Origin: Sipunculus nudus
Taxonomy: Eukaryota; Annelida; Sipuncula; Golfingiida; Sipunculidae
NCBI GenBank assembly: GCA_026874595.1
Contig: CM049322.1
Coordinates: forward strand, 50,881,340-50,945,339
Direction of reading: 5' to 3'
Length of the DNA stretch: 64,000 nt
The position numbers were made by a program, and so were the translations under genes. This document shows positions 1-13,049 of this stretch, one piece after another. Position 1 is the stretch's first letter. Every line of letters begins with the position of its first letter. Under the pieces are notes generated by a model, which did no database searches, had not been told where the DNA came from, and was given only the letters and a program-made list of their open reading frames with translations.

Positions 1-477
1 TGCTCATTTCTACCGTTTATCATATCCTCTACCATTCGTCCTTGGCTGTTATCATTTTGCACAGGATATGCCTCAATCACCCAAGGACGGAAACTGGCAG
101 CGTTCACGTAGAAAATGTAAGCAAGGATAAAAAAATATATCAAGTTGCAGACGATATGAAGGCGAGTTTCCAGACAGGCGACTCGTGAAAATTGTGTTGT
201 GAAGTGGTCTCTAACGTAAGAGAGGAACTATTGCAATGCCTTTTAGTGTAACTTCTAAAAGATATTATACATTAATCCTCATCATCAAATTATTGTGTAT
301 ATCAAATTATTGTTTATAATCAAACAATTGTATTAACTTTCACCTTGGCTCCTGTCATTATATTTTGACATTTTATATAAAGAAAAACTAAATATTGAAA
401 TGCATCAACTGTTTCCCTGTTTAGATATTTAAATATAACTACTGACACTTATCTAAGCTTTAGCAATCACTGTTTGT
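1..477. other. Intergenic, nothing recognised
   Basis: AT-rich sequence without a convincing exon, splice pair or repeat that I could identify. Confidence 0.5.
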
Positions 478-1210
478 CGTCTGTCCGCTCGTCCGATCGC
501 CCTGTCAAGGCACAAGTTTTAACCACTGAATCCAGGAACCTTTAACGTTATTCATAGAGGTAAAAAAAATATTTCCCTAACACCTGAAATAAGGTCACTG
601 TGACATATATTCTCCAAGTTATGAGGCTTGTTTTTGCAACCCAGAATATTTGAAAATTTGAATAAAATCTGTTAAAATTTGTCTGTATATTCAGGGTGGC
701 GATAGGCAAAAAATCCCCTTGGAAACCCGCAATTGGGTCACTATGATCTATATTCTGTCAGCTATAGAAAACAAAACATGATTTTAGCACACTGAATGTT
801 AGGTGGGCACAAATTGTAGGCATAAGGCCTAGATTTCCTAACGCAACATCAAGAGAGGTCCTTATCAAATCTCGTTGGAAACCTGAAATTAGGTCAAGCT
901 TCTGAGACAGTCCGGGAGTGCAAAAGTTGTATCCTTAAGCCCTAGAATCTCTGACCACAACATTCATTTATTTTCTGGACAGATCTCCTCGGAAAGCTAA
1001 AACTCCTCATTGTCAATCATATTCCGCAGTCATATGCCACAAGCTTTCAGATCTTTTAAATAGAACATTCAGATAGATCCTCGGCACCTCTCATCGGAAA
1101 CCAGGAATTAAGTCACGGTGTCCTATATTCGGCCCAAACTGAGCTTTCAAGGACTAATGCAATGTGGCATTAGATTCAAAGTCCAAGTTCATCCAGGTCA
1201 TCTTTCCTGT
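478..1210 (+). repeat. Degenerate dispersed repeat family R1, first block
   Basis: Successive modules of about 130-200 bp repeat the same word order: 'caaggcacaa', then a run ending 'cctgaaat(t)aggtcac', then 'tatattct', then 'gttatgaggc'. The same order recurs at 6905-8335. The modules are heavily diverged, with no open frame or terminal repeat. I cannot assign a class. Confidence 0.5.
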
Positions 1211-3540
1211 ATTTTTTAATACCCGCTCAGTCCTTATTTACTCTATATAAACCGTTGTCCTTTAGATAGCGGCAATGAACACCCTAGCCTTCACGGACAA
1301 ATGCGGCGATAAATTTAATAACATGTTAAAATTTATATGATTTATTTTGTTAAACCTTAAAGCAAGATCAAGCAGACGCTCACATGACGTTACACAAATT
1401 TTGGATTCAGGTTATCACCCCTGCAACACGAAAAAGAGGATAAACGAAACATGTATCACACAGAAACAACATTTCTTAGCATGGGTATCGGCGTAATGAC
1501 AATGCAGACTCAACACACCTTGTTATATACTGCCGGGTTAACCCACATCAACAATTATTTTTGTTACAGGTGAATGTGAGTAAAAACTAAATAAGACAAT
1601 ACATTGGCATTCTTTACACACTCATTTAAACGTCTTGAGATGAGGAGAATATATCTCCTCGAAAGTGCCCAGTCTTAAAAGGAAATCCCCGTAAACTATT
1701 CTTACCTTTTCAACTCCGAGTAGCATCTGTTTTGTGAAATACATTAATGACTTTTAAAGCATAGAACAATAAAGTAGAGTAGATTTCATTTAAAAAGTAC
1801 TCACTCGGAACAGTATGAGACTGAGTAGTTTTACCTCGTCAAGCTGATGAGTTTATGTTTTCAGTGAGATGAATTGCTATTACTGTTTTATTATTTTTTA
1901 TGTAATCAAAATATAATAAAACAATTCCAAATGAAATATTGCATTCGTTGGCTCATCATAAAGATTGCTGTTTCTCAAACAATTTAATAAGTCACACATA
2001 CAAAGACAATTAAGATTGAATAATAATAATTCATTGTTTTATGAGGAACATGAGTGTACAAAATTGATATATGACCCTATAAGAAAAGATTATTCAGTGT
2101 AAAATCATAAGCATTGATGGAGCAACTAGAAAATAAAAAAAAATAATACATTACCAACTCTTGCTGAACAAAGACACCAAAAAAAATATGAAATAGTCCA
2201 TAAAGCGATTGGTTTTGCACATGCATTGCATTTGACGGTATCCGTCTTCCCGATGTCACCCATCTGATTGCTCCACTCAAAAGATGTTGACTTCTCATGA
2301 AACCCTAAGAGTAACCTCAGACTACACACACATATATATTCAAAGTCATCCAAGTCTGTACCTATAATACATTCTCCCTTTTTCCTGTTCGTTCTAATCC
2401 TATTTCATTAGCTATACTCAAATAATCAACCAGCAAATAACACTGAAGTATCACTTTGTGAAACAAAGTTGATATATTTTTATCAGAATGAAAAACAATT
2501 ACGTTTTTTAGGGAGTTTCATCAAGGGAAATACAGATGTGTGCCATCTACACGCGGTCTGACTGCGTCATAACAAACATGTTATACCAGCAACCTACTGC
2601 GAGACGTGCGGAAGATCATGTGGACCATTGGCACCTAACGAACGGATGAATTGTAAGCAGTACAAAATAAGTGTACAAAATATGTGCGCATGTGTACTAA
2701 TGCAATGGTTGAAAGAAAAGAAACAAAACTGATGTTGAACATCGATAATAGCAGTGCCAACCGTTGACTGTTAAACCGTCACTGTATTTAAAAGTAGATG
2801 TCTTAACAGAGAACTTTGGAATACCTATGATAGAGACACATATTTTAATATTCAGGGCCCCTGAGAATATGTTCCGGCGTTAAGTATTATTTAATGTTTA
2901 CACATGTTTCGTATATTTGCAATGTAAATCCAATGGCTTACCTAAACTAAGAGCTACATGACCAGATGTCGAACAAACTTGATTCATATATATTCATACC
3001 ATCAAATTTTACCGTTGCGTAATGACATTATCAAGCAGGTTGTTTAGGTTCATACAAGCCCTGGAAAAACAGGTGTCCACAAATCATACGGATGTGTTAG
3101 AGCAAACTGCAACGAGAGCATAAAATGCTCATCTTATAAAAGTCCATTAGTTTCTGTGAGCAAGGCTGGCTAGTGACAAGGGTACTATGATGACATTGAT
3201 CCTGCGGGAGTCCGTAGGCCTCTCGGAGATCTGACATGACATAGATTGCCTAGTACTGTACCTATTTAGCTCAGGATTTACCATTCAATTACATTTGTCC
3301 TAGTAATACCTGCGTTTGAGCAGTGTGCCACACTGTTCTGAGTGTGTTGTAAGAATAATCTGAAATTACATAAAATATCGTTTATAGTTTCCTTATTCTA
3401 CGAATACATTTATAGGTATCATTTTAATCGAAAATGAACTGTCATATCTATCGAAAAATGGAATATTAAGACAAATGACCTTCACACGGCAAGACTAAGG
3501 CTTTGCGTCACAAGGACAAGGAGCGTAGGGATAAAGAAGA
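1211..3540. other. Intergenic, nothing recognised
   Basis: AT-rich, with only short open frames in which no family motif is visible (for example 2077-2353 minus). No splice-bounded exon was found. Confidence 0.5.
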
Positions 3541-3560
3541 ACACTGTCTGTCTTCAATTA

Positions 3561-3899
3561 TCTCTGTGTGATCCAAATTCTTTGTGTTCAGTTTTCTCTA
3601 TGTGATCTAAACTCTCTGTGTTCAGTTTTCTTTGTGTGTTCTCCACTCTATGTGTTCAGTTCTCTTCGGGTGTTCTTCACTCTATGAGTTCAGATGTCTG
3701 AGTGTTGCAACGCTATGTGTTAAGTTCTCTCTGTGTTCTCCAGTCTATGTGTTTAGGTCATTTTGAGTGTTCTCAACGCTATTTGTTCAGTTCTCTCTGA
3801 GTGTTCTCCACTCTATACGTACAGTTCACTCTGAGTGTTCTCTATGCTATGTGTTCAGTTCCCACGGGGTGTTTCCCCTCTCCGTGTTCGCTCACTCTG
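3561..3899 (+). repeat. 34-bp minisatellite, about 10 units
   Basis: The unit is roughly 'gtgttcagttctctctgagt' followed by 'gttctccactctat', 32-34 bp long. Units diverge towards the right end, so the array looks old. Confidence 0.8.
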
Positions 3900-4194
3900 A
3901 CACGTCAAGCCTTTAATGTCGGCAGTGTATTCAACAGGCAAGGAGCTTTATAAATACCGACACAAAACGCTGGTCGAGCAGTAGAAATCCCCAAATAAGA
4001 GAAAATCCATAGAAGTTCTGACAAATTATGCAGCTGTGATATCTAAGTAGCGTGGCTGTTGTTGTGCTCATCCAAAATCTCCTCACTGCGCTAACCATTA
4101 TTCCAGTATTCGTTTTCACCAGTTTAAGAACTAGGCGGAAGTGTTGTATATGCGTGTCATTGATTTAAAAAAATGAAAGATCTCAAGTTTGCGT

Positions 4195-4196
<2 letters not shown>

Positions 4197-4243
<47 letters not shown>

Positions 4244-4264
4244 GATAATAATAATAATAATACG

Positions 4265-4297
<33 letters not shown>
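4197..4297. repeat. (AAT)n microsatellite
   Basis: About 33 AAT triplets, interrupted twice by 'tacgat'. It abuts the left end of the element at 4300. Confidence 0.95.
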
Positions 4298-4299
4298 TA

Positions 4300-5278
4300 C
4301 AGTAAAACCCAGCTAACGCGACCACCAATGGGACCAGGCAAAGTGCTCATGTTGGCGGGATGGTAGTGTACCTTAGTATGCTAATATTAACACAGGCGAT
4401 AACATGGGTATTTCAAGTAAATGTTAAGTTGTTGTCCCTGTTTAATTTAAAATATAAAGAAAAAATAATAATAACATTCATGAATAAGGTTCAAAAGATT
4501 TATTCACATAGAAACTAAGCACACCATTTAAACAAATAGTTGGCGTTTTGAAGACTTTTTACAAATTGTTCTTGACACGAAGAACACGATGGTACGAACA
4601 TATAATGATAACAGAATGAACCCGTCATATTATATGTTGTTTATATAGTTCCTGCTTGATCATTGAAATGCGATTTGTTTACCTTTATTCAATTGTTTGT
4701 ATGCGTTTGGCGTCAGTTATGTTTGCCAAATTCCTTTTTGATCAGTATATTAAATGCTAATCTGACAGCCGTACTCTACAAACATTGTACGGACATGGAG
4801 TCCAATATCTGTTTATGCGTATAGTTTGGCTAAAAGGATGGGCGGCATTATAAACAAACTTAACTTTGGCTGGGCAGATGAAAGCGGCCATTCCCAAGTG
4901 CCCGGCTATTTAATCGGGGCTATTATCTAAGTCAAAGCTAGGCGATGAAGCGTATCACCTGCTCACCAGGCCGCGATCGCCACGGGTCATTGGACGTGAT
5001 ACGGCAAATTAATTACAGGCTATCATCTAGGTCCAAGCTGGGCGATGAGCGTGTCATCTGCTCAACGAGCCTCTGTCGCCACAGGCCAGTGGTCGTGATA
5101 CGGGGGCTCATTTGAAGGTCGGGACCTAAAAAGGTGGTCGTTGGTCGTGATCGCGGGGTGGTCGTGTTATCGAAGATTTGTATATGATAATTTATATTAG
5201 AACATTCTTGGACCTAGAAAGAGGGGTGGGGTTAGAGGGGTGCTTGTGTTAACGGAGTGGTTGTCATGCGGCAGTTCA

Positions 5279-5281
<3 letters not shown>
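4300..5281. mobile_element. pogo/Tc1-like non-autonomous element
   Basis: The left end begins CAGTAAAACCCAGCTAACG and the right end, read inward on the other strand, begins CAGTGAACTGCC. Both ends are flanked by TA, the target dinucleotide of the Tc1/mariner superfamily. 'CAGTnnAACC' ends are typical of pogo/Tigger-type elements; that assignment rests on family knowledge. The words 'aacgcgaccacc' and 'aacacgaccacc' recur subterminally. No transposase frame lies inside, so it is non-autonomous. The flanking TA falls inside microsatellite on both sides, so the target duplication itself proves little. Confidence 0.55.
4918..5117 (+). repeat. Tandem duplication, 100-bp period, two copies
   Basis: 'ggctattatctaagtcaaag' at 4918 and 'ggctatcatctaggtccaag' at 5018 head two alignable copies (shared tgatacgg and ggcgatga words). 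The copies lie inside the pogo-like element. Confidence 0.8.

Positions 5282-5327
<46 letters not shown>
5282..5327. repeat. (TA)n microsatellite
   Basis: About 23 TA units, directly abutting the right end of the element at 5281. Confidence 0.95.
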
Positions 5328-5328
<1 letters not shown>

Positions 5329-5880
5329 CTAAATCCCTATTGGAAGGCGTTCTCCGTCATTATTCCTAAAGTGTAAATGCAAATAATTTGCTAACATGCA
5401 AAGAAATACTTACTTAAAGTCGACCCAAAAAATGGAATATGAGTAGAGTACCTTCACAACTGATGATAAAAATAATGTTATCATACTTAGTAGGCGTCTT
5501 ATTTGAAAACAATAAAAATAAAAATGAAACAGCTGGCCCCTTGAATACCCACCTGAAATTAAATTTTGGATGACTGCGAATCCGGTCACTGCCTGGCACA
5601 GAATGTCTCGAGATAAAATTCGTTAGTTATGTAGTTACTTGGGAGTTGTTTGTTGCACCTTACATCGTGCGTCTGTGCAACACATATTTCGAATCCAATC
5701 CCCTTTGCCAATATTGACATAGTGATACGCTGAATCTTGTAATTTATTTTGCGCCCTCTACAAACTGAATTCAGAACCAGAGTTGTTAACCACGAAACAT
5801 GTCATAATAGTTTACACTATGGCTGCCAGAGCCAGAGTGGTTATGCTCTCTGTTAACAGACCTTAATCTACACATGTCAG

Positions 5881-6181
5881 TGGAGAGGCAGCAAAACCAT
5901 ATTCTGAGCTTCCAGGAATGATAATATATCCTGGTATCGGATCAGCTCACGCGATCATCAGAGGCAGATCGCTGAAAGGCCAAATGCACGAGTTTATGCA
6001 GTCCATGTATCGCAAACATGGCTCCATTTGGATTAGATGGCTACAGAGCGGTGGTCATACATGACCCAGCAGATATACAAGAAGTTTTAAGAAAAGGAGG
6101 AAAATGGCCTTCTCGGGGTGACGTTATTTAGTGGGATATTGGATTGGATGATATTGGCGAAGACAGAGGGATACTGCTCAG
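5881..6181 (+). pseudogene. Decayed exon of a mitochondrial-clan cytochrome P450
   Basis: The segment is bounded by an acceptor (acatgtcag) and a donor-like GTTAGT, so it is one exon. It reads AAKPYSELPG, where mitochondrial P450s have the PxxxIPGP hinge, then GQMHEFMQSMYRKHGSIW, where they have the 'KYGPIWRE' region. After a frame change near 6033 it continues GYRAVVIHDPADIQEVLR and KGGKWPSRGD. A TAG follows at 6129, and a third frame then gives DDIGEDRGILLR. This is the N-terminal part of a P450 (membrane-distal hinge to helix B/B' region). No haem-binding exon is visible nearby. The frame breaks and the missing remainder make it a pseudogene. The closest group I can suggest is the molluscan CYP10-type family; that is inference. 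Confidence 0.7.
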
Positions 6182-6904
6182 GTTAGTTGCCAAGAAAGAG
6201 TGTGTGAAATATAATTTAATGAGACACAGAAAGGAGAGATCTTCTTTAACCTATTTATTTGATTATTTTCACAAAGGTGGGACTTGGTATTTAAAATGTA
6301 ATATATGCATAAACTTGTCAACACACATCTAAAATAAACCAAACGACACGCACCTAAATGACATATTTAGGATATCCTTTGATCAAGGATTAATGTCACA
6401 TCTTCCGTTACCTGTCCGTGTAATAAAAATAGCAGGTAAAGGAGGCATTTGATTGTTTTCAAGTGACAAACACTCAGCAAAAGCACTTGAACTTGGACAG
6501 CCTGCTAAGCCAAACACAAGTGACCTGATTTCTGCGGTTTTGAGCACGCTAAGGTTCAAATTTGTTTTTCCTTTATAAAAGCCTAGGCTTTTAATTTTAA
6601 TATAAATCGCCTAATACACTGATAAAGTGCCACGGTTAACTTTGACGAGGTTTATATTTCCCTTAAATTAAAAATGTAATATTTAGACGTTAACTAGCTA
6701 GATACCTTTCATACGACTTCATATTCCAGATTAACCCATTAGTTTGAATGTGGATCACCACACTATGTTTATTTTTCTAAATTGCTTTAGCTTTGTAACC
6801 TAGGGTCAGTTTCAAAGTAGAGGTCGAGTCCATAAAAGACACCCCAGTGTTAATTTCCGAACAACCTTATAGTTGAATCCGACTTCAACCCTGTGTGACT
6901 GAAA
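6182..6904. other. Intergenic, nothing recognised
   Basis: No further P450 exon was found here. Confidence 0.4.
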
Positions 6905-8335
6905 GTCATCTTAGGTATAGCGGTAATCCGTCCTTCGTGCCTTCTGTCCGTCTATCCATCCGTATGTCCGTTAACAGGGCACATGCCATGACTGCTACAC
7001 CTAGAAACTTCCTCCTGAAAACCCAGGGAGTTCCTAAAAAAATATCCCTAAAAACCTGAATTTAAGTCATCCATATGCTCCGAGCTATGGGGCTTAAAAA
7101 TTTCCCCAAGAATAATTAAAAAAAACGCTCATGATTCTGAATAACTAATGCTTGATTCTTCCCATGCGTTCTTATCATGGAGTGTTTCATCATTTCCCGA
7201 AGACTGGTAGCGCCACCTGTATTTTAGCTCAGCTGACCATATGTCATTTTAGCTTCAGCAAGCAGCCTTCGTCCGTCGTCCGCCTGTCAATCCGTCTGTT
7301 AACAAGACACAAATCGAAACCGGTTAATCTAAAAACTTCAAACAACAAACCATGATTGATCCCTGGTAAATCTCCTGGCATTCCAAAAAATAGGTAACTC
7401 TGACCTATATTTTCCGAGTTTGGTGCGTTTTGTGTGTTTTTATCACTTAGAAAATCAGACTTGTTCTAGTGTTCTGGGCTGCAAAACCAAACACTGGAAT
7501 AAAACATTGTACATACAAATTACATTTAACATTTTTATCATGTTAAAAAATAAAGAAAATCGGCCCAGCCAGTTCTTCAGAACTGTTGCGGACACAATTG
7601 CCAAGTTTAAAGTTAACAGCTGTTGACGTATTAAATTAATAATTAGATAAAATATCTGAGTTATGATTAAAAAGATCTTTCTGAAATTCAGGAAGCTTAT
7701 TGATCATATATAGCCCTTTCAGCTGGAAAATACTGGTGGCGGTACTTACATTGTCTTTATTTTTACGCATGTCATTATTGCATTTTTGTACTTCGAAATT
7801 ACGGCTGACCAGGTGTTAACAAGGCACGAATCGTAACAATTTGACCTAAAATTTCTTACTTTATATCGAGATAGGTATTTGATAAATCTCCATGCGTGCC
7901 AAAAGTAAGTCACTTTGACTTATATTTCATGCGCGCGTTTTTGTGTATTTTAGCACACAGAAAATCAGTTAGTGTCCTGGGCTGCATAAAAAAATGCAAT
8001 CAAGACTGAAACTATAACATTGTGCATTTAATATTTTCAGCTGATGAATGTGAAATCCATGCTTTAGATGCAATATTTATGAAATAATTGCATGGATCTT
8101 TCTGAAGCTTGCCAGGCTTATTTATTATAAATAGCCCTTTCAGCTGTGTCATTTACATATTCTGTATTTTTTACGCATTGTTTTATTATATTTTTTTTGT
8201 GAATTCAGAAATCAAGACAGACCATTTGTTATCAAGGCACAAATGGTAACTGCTTGACGTAAAAATATTTTCTTTTTCATATTAGATAGGTCCTTGGTAA
8301 ATCTCCTTGTACACCAAAAACCGTACACATCAGCT
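6905..8335 (+). repeat. Dispersed repeat family R1, second block
   Basis: Three or four diverged copies of the 478-1210 modules. The word 'ttaacaaggcac' or a close variant heads copies near 7298, 7817 and 8233. Each is followed by 'gataggt..ttgataaatctcc', 'ggtaactctgacctatattt' and 'agaaaatcag..tgttctgggctgca'. The copies are spaced about 520 and 415 bp. No coding capacity is visible. Confidence 0.6.
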
Positions 8336-9555
8336 TAGCCTCATAACCCATGGGTCACTTGTTTAAAATGTTTTTGCGGGTCGTGACCCATCATTATTCC
8401 CACATCCAGAAAGATTCCGACCTGATCGTTGGCTTCGCAGTCGGAAGGACCGAGATCATGTAAATCCTAACGCCGAGATCATAGAAATCCTAACGCCAGC
8501 CTCCCATTCGACTTCCGAAAAAGAGCATGTGTTGGTAAGAAGCCATGTTGGTAACAGTGCATCACTGAATATTGAATCCGGTTGTTATGCAGGTATGTGA
8601 GTAGGCGCACATATCGTCGAGAGGTCAGGTGACAAACCGAGAAAGAACCTGTACCGAACTTTGTTTGAATGTAAATGGTTCTCAAGGAATTATTAGAAGA
8701 AAAGAACAAAGGCCAGCAGGGACTCCAGAATGAACACTACGTGTCGTGCCAATAAAGAAGAGTGTTTTTAAGGAATATGTATAATGTACTTTTAACCTCA
8801 ATTTTTATTCCTTTCCAGATCACATCTATATTTTAGAATATTTTTGAAAGCTGAGGGGTTTATTTATATTGAACATCATAATAGTTTATAAACTATTCAC
8901 ATATATGGTCATCTTTGGCGATTTTGCTATGAATTTTCAGGTCGCCACATAGCTGAATTGGAAGTGTATATCCTCACAGCGTCGGTAAGTAAATATTAAT
9001 GTAAGTGCAAATAACAAAAACTACCTACTGTTGATGGAGTATTCATTGATATTCAGTGGATATTTTATCTCAACTTCATGGTAAATGAGATGTTTTAAAA
9101 AACTTGTCCTCAAACCCAGATTTCTCATTTGAATACCAATTATCATTTAAGGTATTTGAAGAAGTTTATTTAACATTTTATCTTTATCCTACCAACTGAG
9201 TGGTTTGTCGTGTTGTTTAAATTACATACATGCCTATCCGTCCAGTCAGACAAGAAAAAAGCACATTTCACGGCTATGACAGAGAAGTATGTACCGGAAC
9301 GAAAGATATCAGGGCAGCAATTTGTGAATTACCCTTCCCAAAATTTAACATGAAAATAACAGTTAAGTATGTGTTAAGTATAGATTGCTTAGTTTTTGCA
9401 TTCTGCCCACAAGTGAATCACCGATAGGGCATTGATATGGTTTGTCCCCACCTCGTTTCCCTTTTAATCATTCTTTATCGTTTTACTTTCATAAGTATCT
9501 TTAACATTTTAGATTTTACATTTCTTTCGTCTGGTATCTATCACAGAGAGACCGC
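8336..9555. other. Intergenic, nothing recognised
   Basis: Unique-looking AT-rich sequence with short open frames only and no family motif. Confidence 0.45.
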
Positions 9556-12000
9556 TAATCAGGCATGTACACTACTGTTGTATCACCTGTATCTCCGCCA
9601 TTCAGGCATGTGCACTACTGTTGTATCACCTGTATCACCGCCATTCAGGCATGTAGCGCTACTGTTGTATCACCTGTATCTTCGCCATTCAGGCATGTAC
9701 ACTACTGTTGTATCACCTGTATCACCGCCATTCAGACATGTACACTACTGTTGTATTACCTGTATCATCGCCAATCAGGCATGTACACTACTGTTGTATC
9801 ATCTGTATCACCGCGATTCAGGCATGTACACTACTGTTGTATCACCTTTATCACCGCCATTCAGGCATGTAGCGGTACCGTTGTATCACCTGTATCATCG
9901 CCATTCAGGCATGTACACTACCGTTGAATCACCTGTATCATCGCCATTCAGGCATGTAGCGCTACTGTTGTATCACCTGTATCATCGCCATTCAGGCATG
10001 TACACTACTGTTGTATCACCTGTATCACCGCTCATCAGGCATGTACACTACTGTTGTATCACCTGTATCTCCGCCATTCAGGCATGTACACTACTGTTGT
10101 ATCACCTTTATCACCGCCATTCAGGCATGTAGCGCTACTGTTGTATCACCTGTATCTTCGCCATTCAGGCATGTACACTACTGTTGTATCACCTGTATCA
10201 CCGCTATTCAGACATGTACACTACTGTTTTATCACCTATATCACCGCCATTCAGGCATGTAGCGCTACTGTTGTATGATCTGTATAACCGCGATTCAGGC
10301 ATGTAGCGCTACTGTTGTATCACCTGTATCACCGCCATTCAGGCATGTACACTACTGTTGTATCACCTGTATCACCGCCATTCAGATATGTACACTCCTG
10401 TCGTATCACCTGTATCATCGCCATTCAGGCATGTAGCGCTACCGTTGTATCACCTGTATCACCGCAATTCAGGCATGTACACTACTGTTGTATCACCTGT
10501 ATCACCGCCATTCAGACATGTACATTACTGTTGTATTACCTGTATCATCTCCAATTAGGCATGTACACTACTGTTGCATCACCTGTATTACCGCCATTCA
10601 GGCATGTACACTACTGTTGTATCACCTTTATCACCGCCATTCAGGCATGTAGCGGTACCGTTGTATCACCTGTATCATCGCCATTCAGGCATGTAGCGCT
10701 ACCGTTCTATCACCTGTATCATCGCTATTCAGGCATGTACACTACTGTTTTATCACCTGTATCACCGCCATTCATGCATGTACACTACCGTTGTATCACC
10801 TGTATCATCGCCATTCAGGCATGTACACTACTGTTGTATCACCTGTATCACCGCTATTCAGGCATGTACACTACTGTTGTATCACCTGTATCTCCGCCAT
10901 TCAGGCATATACACTACTGTTGTATCACCTGTATCACCGCCATTCAGGCATGTAGCGCTACTGTTGTATCACCTGTATCTCCGCCATTCAGGCATGTAGC
11001 GCTACTGTTGTATCACCTGTATCTCCGCCATTCAGACATTTACACTACTGTTGTATCAGCTGTATCACCGCCATTCAGACATGTACACTACTGTTGTATC
11101 ACCTGTATCACCGCCATTCAGGCATGTATAGTACTGTTGTATTACCTGTATCACCGCCATTCAGGCATGTATACTACTGTTGTATCACTTGTGTCATCGC
11201 CATTCAGGCATGTACACTACAGTTGTACCACCTGTATCACCGCCATTCAGACATGTACACTACTGTTGTATCACCTGTGTCACCGACATTCAGACATGTA
11301 GCGCTACCGTTGTATCTCCTGTATCACCGCCATTCAGGCATGTACACTACTGTTGTGTCACCTGTATCACCGCCATTCAGGCATGTACACTACTGTTGTG
11401 TCACCTGTATCACCGCCATTCAGGCATGTACACTACTGTTGTATCACCTGTATCACCGCCATTCAGGCATGTACACTCCTGTTGTATCACCTGTATCATC
11501 GCCATTCAGGCATGTAGCGCTACCGTTGTATCACCTGTATCACCGCCATTTAGGCATGTACACTACTGTTGTATCACCTGTATCACCGCCATTCAGGCAT
11601 GTACACTACTGTTGTATCACCTGTATCACCGCCATTCAGGCATGTAGCGCTACTGTTGTATTACCTGTATAACCGCCATTCAGGCATGTACACTACTGTT
11701 GTATCACCTGTATCACCGCCATTCAGGCATGTACACTACTGTTGTATCACCTGTATCACCGCCATTCAGGCATGTACACTACTGTTGTATCACCTGTATC
11801 ACCGCCATTCAGGCATGTACACTACTGTTGTATTACCTGTATCATCGCCATTCAGGCTTGTACACTACTGTTGTATCACCTCTATCACCGCCATTCAGAC
11901 ATGTAGTGCCACCTTTGTATCACCTGTATCATCGCCATTCATGCATGTAGCGCTACTGTTGTATTGCCGCCATTCAGACATATAGCACTACCGTAGCATC
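9556..12000 (+). repeat. 43/44-bp minisatellite, about 57 units
   Basis: The consensus unit is 'gtatcacctgtatcaccgcc' + 'attcaggcatgtacactact' + 'gtt', 43 bp. A variant replaces 'tgtacactac' with 'tgtagcgctac', which adds one base (44 bp). Variant order is itself repeated: the blocks starting near 9722 and 10502 match at an offset of exactly 780 bp, and the same 'agcggtaccg' variant sits at 9871 and 10651. Because 43 is not a multiple of three and the unit has no forward stop, all three forward frames are open for long stretches, up to 328 codons. I read these as by-products of the repeat, not genes: all frames are equally open and no signal or domain is present. Confidence 0.95.
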
Positions 12001-12260
12001 ATGCATTCAGACATGTAGCACTACAATTGTATCATCGCCATTCAGGCATGTATCATTATAACATCATACCATTCAGACATGTAATGCTACCGTTATTCAA
12101 TATTATTTCAGACAAGTATGATATCCTTATACCGATACAAATCAGACACATGCGCCTTCTTTATACCATCGCCATTCACGGTTATCCAACTATCATTATA
12201 CAGACACGATTGAGACATGTAGGACTGTCAGTATACGAATATCATCCATACATGTCATTT
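12001..12260 (+). repeat. Decayed right edge of the 43-bp array
   Basis: 'cattcagacatgta' and 'atcgccattca' words recur with growing substitution and deletion, so the array fades out instead of ending sharply. Confidence 0.7.
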
Positions 12261-13049
12261 TATAGGTAACTGAATCATATTGTTTTATTTTTTAAAGGCT
12301 AAATTTGGTTCATCACTCCAATGAGAGAGAATCATGAAACATTGCATCAGACACTTATCGACTTAATTAATTCTTGAAATATCAGTAAATATGATTAGAC
12401 TATCCATTATAAAAATATATACTTACTTTTCTAATAGCAAGAGCATATAAGTCTGTCACAATCGTGACTGATAACCACACAATTAAGCTGATTAAATGTA
12501 ACATCTTTACAGCGATATATAGCTCACTTATAAAATTCAAAGGTTATGAGGCAGGTTATTTTGAAACAAATATATCATGCTTTGTTGAATCATTTCCCAA
12601 AATTATAGTTTTAAGTTTTAAAATTTACGTCTGCGACACGAAAGATATTTTTGAATAAATAAGGAAAAATCAAAAGACTCTACATTACTTTTGGTTAGTT
12701 TTTATGTGGAGTCACTTTACATTCATACAACACATGCAGACTATCTTTAAGTAGCCTTTAGATTACTCACATGATTTTACACCCAAAGCACGATACCCCA
12801 TAAGCAGAAAAAGAGTTATTAGTATAACTTAGCAGGATTTATTCGTACGGTTATTTCACCTTACCAATGAGATTTATCCTCAGATGGCCGGCGATGCTAT
12901 GAATACACGTATGGCTCCTCTGTGTAAAAACACCTTTGAGAATTTCCTCGAAGAAACTTGTATAATTTTCTTGTCTTAAATAATGGCCTAGAAAACCTGA
13001 TACAATTTGATAGAAAATTCATTTTTTATATTCATCATGAACTTTCATC
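12261..13049. other. Intergenic, nothing recognised
   Basis: AT-rich, with no supported exon or repeat. Confidence 0.45.

Noticed and set aside
9437-11985. Long forward open frames (231, 328, 192, 155 codons) as a repetitive protein gene
   Set aside because: All three frames are equally open because the 43-bp unit lacks forward stops; unit-length variants scramble the frame and no start region or domain is present.
9556-12000. CRISPR array
   Set aside because: Units are contiguous with no unique spacers, and the genome is eukaryotic.
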